Shown here: positions 16,405 through 25,236 of the stretch, in pieces
How positions within the stretch are numbered: the first letter of the stretch is position 1
Layout: the number at the start of each line of letters is the position of its first letter
Assembly (NCBI RefSeq): GCF_009928445.1
Contig: NZ_JAABNO010000036.1
Coordinates: 1-38,243, forward strand
Source of the DNA: Clostridium sp. C8-1-8
GTDB taxonomy: Bacteria; Bacillota; Clostridia; Clostridiales; Clostridiaceae
DNA length: 38,243 bases
Reading direction: 5' to 3'
The notes under the pieces: model-generated
Told to the model about the DNA's origin: nothing
Database searches by the model: none
Seen by the model: only the letters and a program-made list of their open reading frames with translations
Position numbers and translations under genes: made by a program

Positions 16405-17094
16405 TTGAAAAGTAAAGAAATCATTGATGACATAATAAGAAATATAATATCTGGGGATATACCTGCTAATTCTAAGATGCCATCTGAGGCGCAGCTTTCA
16501 ATAAAATACGATTGCAACAGGCATACAATAAGAAAAGTTATAGATCATTTGATAGAAAGAAGTTATCTAATAAAAAGTTATAGTGGCATTACCTATGTCA
16601 TGGATATCACTGAATATGACAATTATAATTTCTTTATTGGTTCACTATCTGACAGACATAAAGCAAATGAAATAAAAACAATAGTACATAAATTCGAACT
16701 AATAAATCCATCAGAATCAATTTGCGATCATCTTAATATCGACAGCGGCTCAAAGGCATGGCATATAATCAGAATCCGCTATGTAAACTCTACTCTAGAT
16801 CATATCGAGGAAATTTATATGCCTTATTCTATTTTTTCAAACCTTACCAAAACAGACTGTGAATCCAGCTTATTAAATTATATAGAATCTCAATATGATT
16901 TTAAGATTAGCCACGGAATTAGAAATATAAGTGCCATCACATTATGTGATGAAGAAAGCAGACTACTAGATCTCCCTACTAATACCATGGTTATGCAGAT
17001 TGCCAATACCGGATATTTAACAAATGGACGAGTATATGAATATTCTTTATCAAAGACAAGAGAAAATAAACTTACATATTATTGTAGAAGATAG
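16405..17094 (+). CDS. GntR family regulator with UTRA domain (HutC type)
   Basis: A 229-residue regulator. Residues 1-65 form the GntR winged helix: IIRNIISGDIPANSKMPSE, then LSIKYDCNRHTIRKVIDHLI with the typical R-T-R-like recognition helix. Residues about 80-225 match the UTRA effector domain (AWHIIRIRYVNSTLDHIEEI, then a terminal EYSLSKTR). HutC-type members usually sense small metabolites such as sugars or amino-acid derivatives. The start is TTG 16405 after AGGAGG. No neighbouring catabolic operon exists; the gene stands alone behind a 1.1-kb gene-free region. Its ligand and targets are unknown. Confidence 0.88.
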   Translation: MKSKEIIDDIIRNIISGDIPANSKMPSEAQLSIKYDCNRHTIRKVIDHLIERSYLIKSYSGITYVMDITEYDNYNFFIGSLSDRHKANEIKTIVHKFELINPSESICDHLNIDSGSKAWHIIRIRYVNSTLDHIEEIYMPYSIFSNLTKTDCESSLLNYIESQYDFKISHGIRNISAITLCDEESRLLDLPTNTMVMQIANTGYLTNGRVYEYSLSKTRENKLTYYCRR

Positions 17095-17146
17095 TTTTAG
17101 TAATAGACTAAGCTTTCATATCATGAATTAAAACTATACGCGTTAT

Positions 17147-17225
17147 AAAACCATGCATAAGTATTTTATAAATGCAATCTTTTTAACTAGACTGCATTTT
17201 AAAATCATATAATATGCATGGTTTT
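17147..17225. repeat. 79-bp nested palindrome between convergent genes
   Basis: AAAACCATGCAT (17147-17158) pairs with ATGCATGGTTTT (17214-17225). Inside, ATTTTATAAATGCA pairs with TGCATTTTAAAAT (one extra base) around a 16-nt loop. It lies between the GntR gene and the convergent secreted-protein gene. A bidirectional terminator is possible, since the plus strand ends in TTTTATT. Confidence 0.6.
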
Positions 17226-17309
17226 ATTCATAAATTTATATCTTTAAACTATCCTATCAGACACAACTAGGGGGTTGAAAATAGACTTCGGATTGAAGTG
17301 CTACATCTA

Positions 17310-17816
17310 TCATTTTCCTGCAAACATACCTGCTCCATTATCACCTTTGTAAGGAATCGCATTCTTTACTGATATGTTATATATCATAACTTTATATTGC
17401 TCTTTTTTAGGAATAGGATTCTTGAAAGTTAATGTAAATTGCGAGTTAGCCCTATTAGTTGCTTGTATTTTTACCAAATTATCATTAAGGGTATTTTGCT
17501 CAACGGCTGTTTCATTCTTTCCAATAGTGGCAATTCCTTTAGGAATATCATTTTTTAAATCTTGTACGCAGTAATTAGCAGGATTCTCCCCTAAGTTTTT
17601 ATCTACAGCCCTATCAAAAGTTATCTTAATTTTGTTTGAAGCAACCTGCTCTGATTTTAACAATATGGGTATAGGGTATCTATCTGCATAGTTCCTTCTT
17701 ACTGGAGATAATGTAAAGTTATCTTCTGATTGCCAATCAATAGCTTCACATTGAATTGGTCCTACACTCAATATTAATGTTAGTAAAATTAAAAAGCAGT
17801 TTATTATTCTTTTCAT
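17310..17816 (-). CDS. Secreted protein with Ig-like (SbsA-type) domain
   Basis: A 168-residue protein with a signal peptide (MKRIINCFLILLTLILSVG..., about 25 residues). One beta-sandwich-like domain follows, containing VASNKIKITFDRAVDKNLGE followed by NPANYCV, which is the pattern of bacterial SbsA Ig-like domains (xVxVTFDxxVD...NxxNYxV). It ends in NAIPYKGDNGAGMFAGK. The frame opens at 17840, but GGAGGG precedes ATG 17816. There is no sortase motif or lipobox that I can defend. It is probably a small extracellular or wall-associated protein of unknown role. Confidence 0.72.
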   Translation of the reverse strand: MKRIINCFLILLTLILSVGPIQCEAIDWQSEDNFTLSPVRRNYADRYPIPILLKSEQVASNKIKITFDRAVDKNLGENPANYCVQDLKNDIPKGIATIGKNETAVEQNTLNDNLVKIQATNRANSQFTLTFKNPIPKKEQYKVMIYNISVKNAIPYKGDNGAGMFAGK

Positions 17817-17912
17817 ATTTTCCCTCCATAATATATCCAATTTAGGTATTATGAAGTTATATTTCCCATATAAATGAAAATTATTACAAAAAAATATTAA
17901 TAAAAAATCTGC

Positions 17913-18479
17913 TTACATATATTCATATCCATTGACTACAACATCTAGTTTTCCAGTCTCAGGATCTATTATAAGGCCATGAACCTTTATGTCTTTAGGT
18001 ATCAGAGGATGTTTCTTTATAATATCTACGCTTTCTCTAACAGATTCCTCTACAGAATTAAAACCATGTAGCCACTTTCTCACATCTATTCCTGAATTAC
18101 TTAATGTATCTATTACATCTTCAGATATTCCTCTTTCCATAGCTTTTTCTAAAGTTTTATCTACATTTAAGTTACTCATACCGCAGCCATGATGACCTAT
18201 TACTAAAACCTCATCAGTTTGAAATTCGAACACAGCAACTACAATGCTTCTTATGATACTACCAAAAGGATGCATAATGGATGCCCCTGCATTTTTTATA
18301 AGCTTAACATCCCCGTTTTTTAGGTTTAGAGCTTTTGGTAAAAGTTCAGTAAGCCTTGTATCCATGCAGGATAGTATAACCAACTTCTTATTAGGATTTT
18401 TTGTAGCTCTATATTTTTCATACTCTTTATCTTCAACAAAAGCTTTATTAAATTCTAATATTTCTTCTAACTTACTCAA
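17913..18479 (-). CDS. Beta-class carbonic anhydrase
   Basis: A 188-residue beta-carbonic anhydrase, interconverting CO2 and bicarbonate in the cytoplasm. Zinc ligands are C38, H96 and C99 (SCMDTR and GHHGCGM), with the Asp40-Arg42 dyad. Length and the NAGASIMHP segment match the short type-II-like subgroup (as in Rv1284-type enzymes). The frame opens at TTG 18485, but GGAGGG abuts it; TTG 18479, giving MSKLEEILEF, has proper spacing and is preferred. It lies 77 bases downstream of lysS on the same strand and could be partly co-transcribed. Confidence 0.9.
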   Translation of the reverse strand: MSKLEEILEFNKAFVEDKEYEKYRATKNPNKKLVILSCMDTRLTELLPKALNLKNGDVKLIKNAGASIMHPFGSIIRSIVVAVFEFQTDEVLVIGHHGCGMSNLNVDKTLEKAMERGISEDVIDTLSNSGIDVRKWLHGFNSVEESVRESVDIIKKHPLIPKDIKVHGLIIDPETGKLDVVVNGYEYM

Positions 18480-18556
18480 AATCAACCCTCCAAGTATTTA
18501 TAATATTTTAGTCAATTATACCATAATCGGTTTGTTGATTCTAATATGATAATTTT

Positions 18557-20077
18557 TTATCTCTTGATCAATGGAAATGCGATAACTTCTCTTATTGTAC
18601 TAGTTTCTGTTAAGAACATTATCATTCTGTCAATTCCTATACCAAGTCCCCCTGTAGGCGGCATTGCAGTATCTATAGCTACAGCAAATTCTTCATCCAT
18701 TGGACTTGCTGTTTCAAGTCCAGCTCTTAACTTCGAAGCTTGCTCTTGAAGTAGTATTCTTTGTCTTAGTGGATCATTAAGCTCTGAATATGCATTGCCA
18801 AGCTCAACTCCATAAGCATATGGTTCAAATCTTTCAATCAAATCAGGATTTTCTCTATGAACCTTACAAAGTGGGGAAGATTCTTTAGGAAAGTCTATTA
18901 CAAAAGTTGGTTGAATTAACTTCTTCTCTGAATACTCTTCAAATAATGTAACTATTAACTCACCTTTTGAAGCTATTTCCAAGTTAAGACCTTCTCTTTG
19001 TTCTTCTTCTAATAGTCCTTTTTCTAAAATCTCCTTAACAATCTCTTCTTTAGTAAGGTTGTCAACATCAATATTTGTATCTTGCTTTACAAGATCACAC
19101 ATCTTTTCTCTTTTCCAAGGAGCCTTAAAATCAATTTTTACACCTTCATAGGTTATCTCTGTAGAACCATTAACTTTATTAAAAACATACTCGTACATAT
19201 TTTCCATAAGTTCCATCATATCATTGTAATCAGCATAAGACATATAACACTCAAACAAGCTGAACTCTGGATAGTGGGTCCTATCTATACCTTCATTTCT
19301 AAAAGCTCTTGCAAAAGTATAAACTCTCTCTATTCCGCCAACAATTAATCTCTTTAAGTATAGCTCAGGAGATACATTCATATAAACTTCACAGTCCAAT
19401 GCATTGACAAAGGTTGTGAATGGCTTTGCTTCTCCTCCACCATACTTAGTATCTAGTATTGGAGTATCTACTTCAATAAACTCTTTTCCTGCTAAGTATT
19501 CTCTTATTGCTGCTATAGCTTTAGAGCGGTTTATAAATCTTTGCTTAACCTCTTCATTCATTATCATATCTAGAGATCTATGACGTTGCTTCAAATCTGC
19601 GTCTTGAATACCGTGATATTTGTCTGGAAGTGTTCTAATAGACTTTGATAACAATTCAAACTTTGAAGCTCTAACTGTTATCTCACCAGTTTGTGTCTTA
19701 AACACCGTACCTTCTACACCAATGATATCCCCAATATCTATAAGCTTTAATATATTATATACTTCAGCCCCAAGTATCTTTTTGCTAAAAAACACTTGTA
19801 TATTGCCCTTTTCATCTATGATATTGGCGAAAGTCGCATTGCCCATTCTTCTCATAAGCATTAGTCTTCCGGCCAAATTAAACTCTTGATCTTCAGCTAT
19901 TTTTTCAAAATTATCTATGATATCCTTTGTATGAGTTATTGCTTTATAGTTATATGGATAAGGATTAATTCCTGCTTCCTCAAGTTTATTCAATTTCTTA
20001 ATTCTTTCTACAACGTATTCGTTATAATCAGGCATTACCTTTTCCAAGTTTTGTACTTCTTCAAATTCTTTATACAT
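18557..20077 (-). CDS. lysS: Lysyl-tRNA synthetase, class II
   Basis: A 506-residue class II LysRS that charges tRNA-Lys with lysine. The N-terminal OB fold (about 60-165: FNLAGRLMLMRRMG...ATFANI) binds the anticodon. The catalytic core has motif 1 near EFIEVDTPIL, motif 2 RNEGIDRTHYPEFSLFECY and motif 3 GLGIGIDRMIMFLTE near the C-terminus. Length is typical. ATG 20077 follows AAAGGTGG with 8-base spacing; the frame itself opens at GTG 20089. A T-box leader with an AAG specifier lies at 20308-20586, so uncharged tRNA-Lys should induce the gene. Unusually, a 130-bp intergenic repeat lies between that leader and the gene. Confidence 0.96.
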   Translation of the reverse strand: MYKEFEEVQNLEKVMPDYNEYVVERIKKLNKLEEAGINPYPYNYKAITHTKDIIDNFEKIAEDQEFNLAGRLMLMRRMGNATFANIIDEKGNIQVFFSKKILGAEVYNILKLIDIGDIIGVEGTVFKTQTGEITVRASKFELLSKSIRTLPDKYHGIQDADLKQRHRSLDMIMNEEVKQRFINRSKAIAAIREYLAGKEFIEVDTPILDTKYGGGEAKPFTTFVNALDCEVYMNVSPELYLKRLIVGGIERVYTFARAFRNEGIDRTHYPEFSLFECYMSYADYNDMMELMENMYEYVFNKVNGSTEITYEGVKIDFKAPWKREKMCDLVKQDTNIDVDNLTKEEIVKEILEKGLLEEEQREGLNLEIASKGELIVTLFEEYSEKKLIQPTFVIDFPKESSPLCKVHRENPDLIERFEPYAYGVELGNAYSELNDPLRQRILLQEQASKLRAGLETASPMDEEFAVAIDTAMPPTGGLGIGIDRMIMFLTETSTIREVIAFPLIKR

Positions 20078-20160
20078 CTTCGTTACCACCTTTTTAAATT
20101 TTGCGTCTTAACTACAGCTCATTAGAATCAAATTCATCACAGCTGCAGTTTTTAACACTC

Positions 20161-20290
20161 TTTGCGCAGCTGCCTTTTCTAAACCTACGTAAAGAAACAC
20201 TGACAGCCTAATAAGATTCTTGTTTTTACTGTTTACCCTAAATAGCCGTTGTAAAGACCTGATATTGCTATGTTTAACTAGCAAAAAAAT
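20161..20290. repeat. Dispersed intergenic repeat, copy A
   Basis: TTTGCGCAGCTGCCTTTTC at the left end and GATATTGCTATGTTTAACTA near the right end align along their whole length with 34137-34265. The best shared block is CTGTTTACCCTAAATAGCC against CTGTTCACTCTAAATAGCT. Its left half also resembles the right-end repeat (38154-38243). It lies between the lysS T-box terminator and the lysS start. Confidence 0.65.
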
Positions 20291-20307
20291 ATATTTTTTT
20301 ATAAAAC

Positions 20308-20586
20308 AAAAAAACTCTCACCTCCAAGATTATTAATCTTGAGGACGAAAGTTATAAATTCGTGGTACCACCTCAGTTTATTTATATGTTGCCATATAAA
20401 CCTCTTCAAGTACATAGTTAAATATACTCTATAACTTTAACGGGTTATACCGTCGCAGCCTACCTCTAATACTAGACTCAGTGCGAAACTCTGAGACCTT
20501 CTTCAATAAACAATTCCTCGCTCATTCTCACCAAATAGAGCTCTCTGTACATTCATAAGTTTATTTACTCTTCTCTTCATAGTCTT
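20308..20586 (-). promoter_or_regulatory. T-box leader, lysine specific
   Basis: This is a tRNA-sensing T-box riboswitch on the minus strand. The T-box AGGTGGTACCACG is at 20373-20361, with UGGU to pair with the ACCA end of tRNA. Stem I motifs AGAGAGCTC and TGAGAATGAG occur upstream. Aligning GTGAAAATGG of the metG leader with TTGAAGAAGG here places the specifier at AAG (20500-20498), a lysine codon. It ends in a terminator at 20352-20308: CCTCAAGAT / ATCTTGGAGG with flanking ACTTTCGT/GTGAGAGT, followed by TTTTTTT. Confidence 0.93.
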
Positions 20587-20592
20587 TATTTA

Positions 20593-20622
20593 ATTATATA
20601 TACTATTTTTTCAATTTGTAAA
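20593..20622 (-). promoter_or_regulatory. Promoter of the lysS T-box transcript
   Basis: On the minus strand TTTACA (20622-20617), an 18-base spacer and TATAAT (20598-20593). It is correctly placed to start just before the T-box stem I. Confidence 0.65.
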
Positions 20623-20788
20623 CACTTTTTTTATCGTAATCTAAATTTCACTTACGCTTCGACCTGACCAGTGCTAGTCCTTACAACATAAATTTAATCA
20701 ATTCAAATTATTTATTCATGCCATTTTACAAGGTCTTCTAAATATAATTTTATTACTATATGCTAATGTATTAAATAATTGTGTGTAA

Positions 20789-21142
20789 TCATTTCAATGC
20801 TTTCAATTTCTCTTTAGGAAGCCAGCCTGCTTCAGTATCCTCTAATCTCTTACACCATATCCATCCATTTAGCTCAATAGTTCCTTCAACAATATCACCT
20901 TTGTCTTCATTAAGCTCTTTAGCAGAATAATCTTCTAGCAAAACCCCTTCGTCGTTTTCTATCTGAATTAGTTGCTCAGGTGCCCAGCCTTCGCTAGTAT
21001 CATCCATAGTACGACAATAAGCCCAATTTATCCAGCCATCCCCCCAATTAGACCTTCTAACTAGCTTAATTCTTGTCCCACTTTTAACAATAAGTGGCTT
21101 ATGATTTTCATATCTATGCTCCTCAATAACCTCAAATCTCAT
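20789..21142 (-). CDS. Protein with two SH3-like domains
   Basis: A 117-residue soluble protein made of two repeats. Residues about 10-62 hold KPLIVKSGTRIKL, then WINWAYCR, then EGWAPEQLIQI. Residues about 68-116 hold AKELNEDKGDIVEG, then GWIWCKR, then AGWLPKEKLKAL. Each has the bacterial SH3 ending G-W-x-P-x-x-x-L. There is no signal peptide. Tandem SH3 proteins of this type are small, cytoplasmic and uncharacterised. ATG 21142 follows AGGGGAG. It is a single gene upstream of the lysS leader in the same direction. Confidence 0.78.
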   Translation of the reverse strand: MRFEVIEEHRYENHKPLIVKSGTRIKLVRRSNWGDGWINWAYCRTMDDTSEGWAPEQLIQIENDEGVLLEDYSAKELNEDKGDIVEGTIELNGWIWCKRLEDTEAGWLPKEKLKALK

Positions 21143-21588
21143 TTAAAAGTCTCCCCTTTTACTCATCAAATTTCTAATAATTCAAACAACTTTAAATATG
21201 GAATGTTCATTAACCTCCTTATAGCACCTCAAGATTTTATTAAATATATTTAAGCGTGAAATAGTATTTATATATATGTATCCACTTCATTGATAACTTA
21301 TATTTTCAAGATGTTATCTCTATAGCCGGAGAAGCTTATAAAGTTGATTCATCATCTAAACAAACATCTTTTTATTCACATTTTTTTCACAAATTCAATA
21401 AATATCTCACCCATTATAGTTAATTATAGCCAAAATAAATTAATATACCAATACTTTAATCGATTTCTCTACTATTTAGTGTAATTTAAATAAATAGACA
21501 TGTTTGTATGTCGATGTTATTATTGGTGAATAAATTACAATTCATCAATTAATTTAATTATACTTTTTACATCGAAAGGGATAAAGCA
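21143..21588. other. Gene-free divergent promoter region
   Basis: No coding sequence is seen. A short inverted repeat GACAT-GTTTGT-ATGTC lies at 21497-21512, about 80 bases before the hydrolase start, and could be an operator. Nothing else stands out. Confidence 0.4.
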
Positions 21589-23832
21589 ATGAAGACATTA
21601 ATTAACTCAATTAAGAAAAAGCATGAAAATGCTATTAATTCTATGAACAACTACTTTCAAGGTACTCTTGTAATACCAAAAATTACACTTACATTATTAA
21701 TTTTAGCAATAGCACTTTCACTTCCCTTTGGTAGCATTAAGGGAAAAACAAGCCTAGTTTATGCTTTTGTAATTTTTGTACTAGCCTTATTAGTTATATT
21801 AGTTTTATCATTGATATTTAGATTTACTAGATTAGTACTCTCAAGTATAACAAGGGCCTTACTTCCAATAATATTTGTAACGTTTATCATATTAATGTTT
21901 TATTTGAACTATGTGCTTTATGCAAGTCCATTACTTTCTATAGTGATTTCTATTATAGCGATACTTGTAGAAACAACCTTAGGACTATCAATCGGAGTAT
22001 TAGTTAAAAAGAGATTCAAAGATCTAATATCGTGGATACTTTTGATAGCTACCTTTTCTTTAAATATAGGTTTAGTTTATTACCTTAGAAGTCCTGGAAA
22101 TGATGACAATAGTCTAAACAAGTATATTTCCTCCATAAAAACAAAAAACTTAGAGCTTAATGCTGATGACCCTTCTAAAAATGGAACTTACTCTGTAAAA
22201 ACCTTATACTACGGTAGTGGTAAAGATAAGAATAGAAATGAGTATGGTAAAGACGTAAATATAAAGACAAACTCAGTAGATTTGTCGCCTTTTCTTGAGA
22301 ATTATAAAGGCTTAACCTCCTCACTAAGAACCCTTTACTGGGGCTTCGATGATAAGTCCATGCCCGTAAATGGTAGGGTTTGGTACCCTGAAGGAAATGG
22401 CAAATTCCCACTGGTTCTTATGGTTCATGGTAATCACATGATGGAAGAATATTCTGATGAAGGTTATAGCTATCTTGGAAATCTGTTAGCTAGTCGTGGA
22501 TACATTGCAGTATCAATTGATGAAAACTTCCTTAACATGGGTATGTTTATGGATTTAGGCAAAGAAAGTGATGGTAGAGCCTATCTAATGCTAAAGCATT
22601 TAGATGCATGGTCCTCATTTAACTCAGATAAATCTAATCCTTTTTATGAAAAAATAGATATGGAAAACATAGCTTTAATGGGACACTCTAGAGGTGGAGA
22701 TGCTGTTACCACCGCTGCACTCTTTAATACGCTTACCAAATACCCAGATAACTCAGATATATCTTTTAAGTTTAATTACAAAATAAAATCTGTTATAGCG
22801 ATAGCTCCTTCTTATGGTCAATATAGACCAGCAGATAAACTCACAAAGATAAAAAATGTGAACTATCTACTACTACAAGGGGCAAACGATGATGATGTTT
22901 CTAGCTTCTCAGGAAGATGGCAATACAATAACGTTTCTTTTGACAAGGATACTGACTACTTTAAATCTTTACTTTATATATATAAAGCAAATCACGGTCA
23001 GTTCAACACAGTATGGGGAGACACAGATATTCCTGGCACCATAGGTGGGTGGCTATTAGATAGAAAGCCATTACTTAAAGCTTCAGAGCAACAAGAGGTT
23101 GCCAAAGTATATATCTCGGCTTTCTTAGATACAACATTAAAAAATAATCAAAGCTATAAACCTATGTTTGAAAACTACCAATATGCAAGTAAATGGCTTC
23201 CAAAATCAGCCTATATCAATGATTATCAAGACTCAAAATTTGAAACTATTAGTAATTTTGAAGAAGATCAAGATTTAACTACCGGAACCTTAAAAGGTGT
23301 TACTTTATCCGGTACAAACTTATCTTTCGCAGAAAAAAATCAAGGTTTTAAAAGGCCTAATAATGCTTTTCAAGATAATTCAGTATTAAGTATTAATCTA
23401 AGGAAGTCTGATAGTTCTTATAAAATTGATTTATCTGAAGATGCCTTAAAAGCCTTGCAGCTAAAAACAGATTCAAAGTTGTCTCTTTCAGTGGCTTCCA
23501 ATGACGAAGCTAGCTACAAAAAAGGTAGTTTTGATGCTAAATACTTTACAATAAAAGCTACAGATAAAAACGGAAACTCAGCTTCAGTAAAGCTTGAAGA
23601 CTACAACATACTTCACCCTTCTATTGGGTTGAAGATGAGCAAGTTATTTTTCTTTACTCAGGGAAGATTCGGTGGGGACTTTGAACCAGTGCTTCAAGTA
23701 TTTAATATTCCTTTAAAGGATTTTAAAGCTGCCAATAGCAATTTTAATACTGATACCTTAAAATCAATTGAATTTGTTTTCGATAAAGATAAGCAAGGCA
23801 ACTTAATGATTGACGACATTGGAATAGAGTAA
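21589..23832 (+). CDS. Membrane-anchored alpha/beta hydrolase
   Basis: A 747-residue protein in three parts. Residues 31-165 contain about five membrane segments. Residues about 240-520 are an alpha/beta hydrolase fold: the oxyanion region LVLMVHGNH (276-283), nucleophile elbow GHSRGG with Ser367, a probable acid in GANDDDV (about 431-437) and catalytic His469 in KANHGQF. Residues about 550-747 look like a beta-sandwich domain of unknown role. The hydrolase part resembles PET-hydrolase/chlorophyllase-type enzymes that act on esters. After the last helix the catalytic part should face one side of the membrane; the side is not determined. ATG 21589 follows GAAAGGG. It is monocistronic with its own terminator. 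Confidence 0.82.
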   Translation: MKTLINSIKKKHENAINSMNNYFQGTLVIPKITLTLLILAIALSLPFGSIKGKTSLVYAFVIFVLALLVILVLSLIFRFTRLVLSSITRALLPIIFVTFIILMFYLNYVLYASPLLSIVISIIAILVETTLGLSIGVLVKKRFKDLISWILLIATFSLNIGLVYYLRSPGNDDNSLNKYISSIKTKNLELNADDPSKNGTYSVKTLYYGSGKDKNRNEYGKDVNIKTNSVDLSPFLENYKGLTSSLRTLYWGFDDKSMPVNGRVWYPEGNGKFPLVLMVHGNHMMEEYSDEGYSYLGNLLASRGYIAVSIDENFLNMGMFMDLGKESDGRAYLMLKHLDAWSSFNSDKSNPFYEKIDMENIALMGHSRGGDAVTTAALFNTLTKYPDNSDISFKFNYKIKSVIAIAPSYGQYRPADKLTKIKNVNYLLLQGANDDDVSSFSGRWQYNNVSFDKDTDYFKSLLYIYKANHGQFNTVWGDTDIPGTIGGWLLDRKPLLKASEQQEVAKVYISAFLDTTLKNNQSYKPMFENYQYASKWLPKSAYINDYQDSKFETISNFEEDQDLTTGTLKGVTLSGTNLSFAEKNQGFKRPNNAFQDNSVLSINLRKSDSSYKIDLSEDALKALQLKTDSKLSLSVASNDEASYKKGSFDAKYFTIKATDKNGNSASVKLEDYNILHPSIGLKMSKLFFFTQGRFGGDFEPVLQVFNIPLKDFKAANSNFNTDTLKSIEFVFDKDKQGNLMIDDIGIE

Positions 23833-23880
23833 AAAGTTTATTTACCTAATAAAACTAAGTATTGAGATTAAAGCTATTTA

Positions 23881-23914
23881 TAAAGGACTGTTGAGTATTT
23901 TCAACAGTCCTTTA
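23881..23914. terminator. Bidirectional terminator
   Basis: TAAAGGACTGTTGA (23881-23894) and TCAACAGTCCTTTA (23901-23914) form a perfect 14-bp stem with a 6-nt loop between the convergent hydrolase and thioesterase genes. Confidence 0.8.
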
Positions 23915-24037
23915 TAGTATATTTTCATAATTTCTTTATCATCTCGTATTTCTACATAACTTCAAGTAGAGACTGCTATAATATATATCAACCTCTTTCT
24001 ACTTCAATAAACCTGCAAAACTTCAGCTAATAGAAAG

Positions 24038-24478
24038 CTATTTAAAAACAACATATTGTCCTTCATACTCAGCTAATACTGTATCTTCCCTACAACACTT
24101 AACTTTGAGTATCAGTCTAGCTTTATTATGTTTTTTGTAAATTTGAAAGAACCTTTCTTTTTCAGCCTCATCATAAAACTCACATTCTGCAGAAAAATCA
24201 AAATCTATCGGTGCTTTATAATTAATGCTACTCTTTTGAATAACTATATGAGCATTCTCATCAACAGGTTTTATATTAACAAAAACCATTGCCCAGCCAC
24301 AAACTGTCATCAAAGAGTTTATGCTGCCTCCAAAGGCTGTAGCCTTATGATTTATATTAGGTTCAAGCTTAGCTGCTATTTTAACTTTAGTATTATTAAA
24401 TTCCTCTACTGTAAATCCCATTTTTTCTGTTATGGGAATATGATCATATAAAAACTGTTGGAACTCTTGTCTGTCCAT
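24038..24478 (-). CDS. Thioesterase (hot-dog fold, YiiD C-terminal type)
   Basis: A 146-residue protein of the putative YiiD-C thioesterase family. It shows the hot-dog helix region NHKATAFGGSINSLMTVCGW, preceded by VKIAAKLEPNIN, and later KSSINYKAPID. The family is thought to hydrolyse acyl-CoA or acyl-carrier thioesters, but members are poorly characterised. The frame can be extended to ATG 24544, but GGAGG lies just before ATG 24478 and the extra residues are not family-like, so 24478 is chosen. It is a single gene. Confidence 0.82.
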   Translation of the reverse strand: MDRQEFQQFLYDHIPITEKMGFTVEEFNNTKVKIAAKLEPNINHKATAFGGSINSLMTVCGWAMVFVNIKPVDENAHIVIQKSSINYKAPIDFDFSAECEFYDEAEKERFFQIYKKHNKARLILKVKCCREDTVLAEYEGQYVVFK

Positions 24479-24666
24479 AGCTTCCTCCAAACTTTTTAAA
24501 TATATCAAAATATTAATCTTATATTTCTTATTATCTCCATCCATTTATGGCACTTTTTTAAATATTTATATATCAAAGAATAAACTTAAGATTTCAAATC
24601 TATTCTTCAGCTTATCCTTAGTTACTTCTATCAAATTCAAATTTCGCTGACATATTAGTTTTACTA

Positions 24667-24915
24667 TTAATCAACTACTTCTCCAACTATAACAACTCGA
24701 CCATTATCAGGGCATCTAACTTCAAATTTCTTAGCTTTAATATTTCCGTAATCCAGTGTTCCTCCATTTAATAAGGTATAAACATTGGGATATATACTAT
24801 TCCAAAGTTCATGACAGATTGGAGGGCAAATGTCTTCCACTATAAAAGTATCTCCTTCTTTATGATAGCCACTTCTGCATTTACTTTCTTTTATTGTTAA
24901 CTTAACTCTACTCAT
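24667..24915 (-). CDS. TIGR04076 family protein
   Basis: An 82-residue protein containing GYHKEGDTFIVEDICPPICH, then ELWNSIYPNVYTLLNGG and a terminal DNGRVVIVGEVVD. The order (G-x-x-F with a short Cys-containing segment, W-x-x-I-Y-P-x-V-x-x-L-x-x-GG, then C-P-D-x-R-V-x) matches the TIGR04076 family of small uncharacterised proteins common in clostridia. ATG 24915 follows AAAGGAGAG. Function unknown. Confidence 0.82.
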   Translation of the reverse strand: MSRVKLTIKESKCRSGYHKEGDTFIVEDICPPICHELWNSIYPNVYTLLNGGTLDYGNIKAKKFEVRCPDNGRVVIVGEVVD

Positions 24916-25236
24916 ACAAACTCTCCTTTACATTAAAACAACTATCCTTATACAAACTTATCATATGTAAATTTTGACATATATAATTTTATATTTCAAC
25001 CTTTACCCATTTCATCTTGTTTTCTGTTATATTTTCTCATAAGTTTATTTAATTAAATTATGTTTTTAAAATAGGATATTAATGAATATAAATATTTGAT
25101 TTCTTTCATTTCATCTGTAGGAATTATGAAGCTCGTAACAAATAAAATGATGTAAAATATCTATTTTATTAGAAAATCCTTTATAAAAATGTTAATATAA
25201 TCATAGCACCCACTGCTTGTATACAAGAGGAGTAAT
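24916..25236. other. Divergent intergenic region
   Basis: No gene is seen. It contains a TATAAT at about 25195-25200 and the CTTGTATACAAG palindrome just before the AEC transporter; both are probably part of that gene's control region. Confidence 0.45.
25216..25227 (+). promoter_or_regulatory. Perfect palindrome CTTGTATACAAG, candidate operator
   Basis: A 12-bp perfect palindrome lies 9 bases before ATG 25237, immediately upstream of the AGGAG ribosome binding site. The core TGTATACA is characteristic of GntR-family operators. It sits about 16 bases after a TATAAT box at 25195-25200, where a repressor would block transcription. Which regulator binds is not known. Confidence 0.5.
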
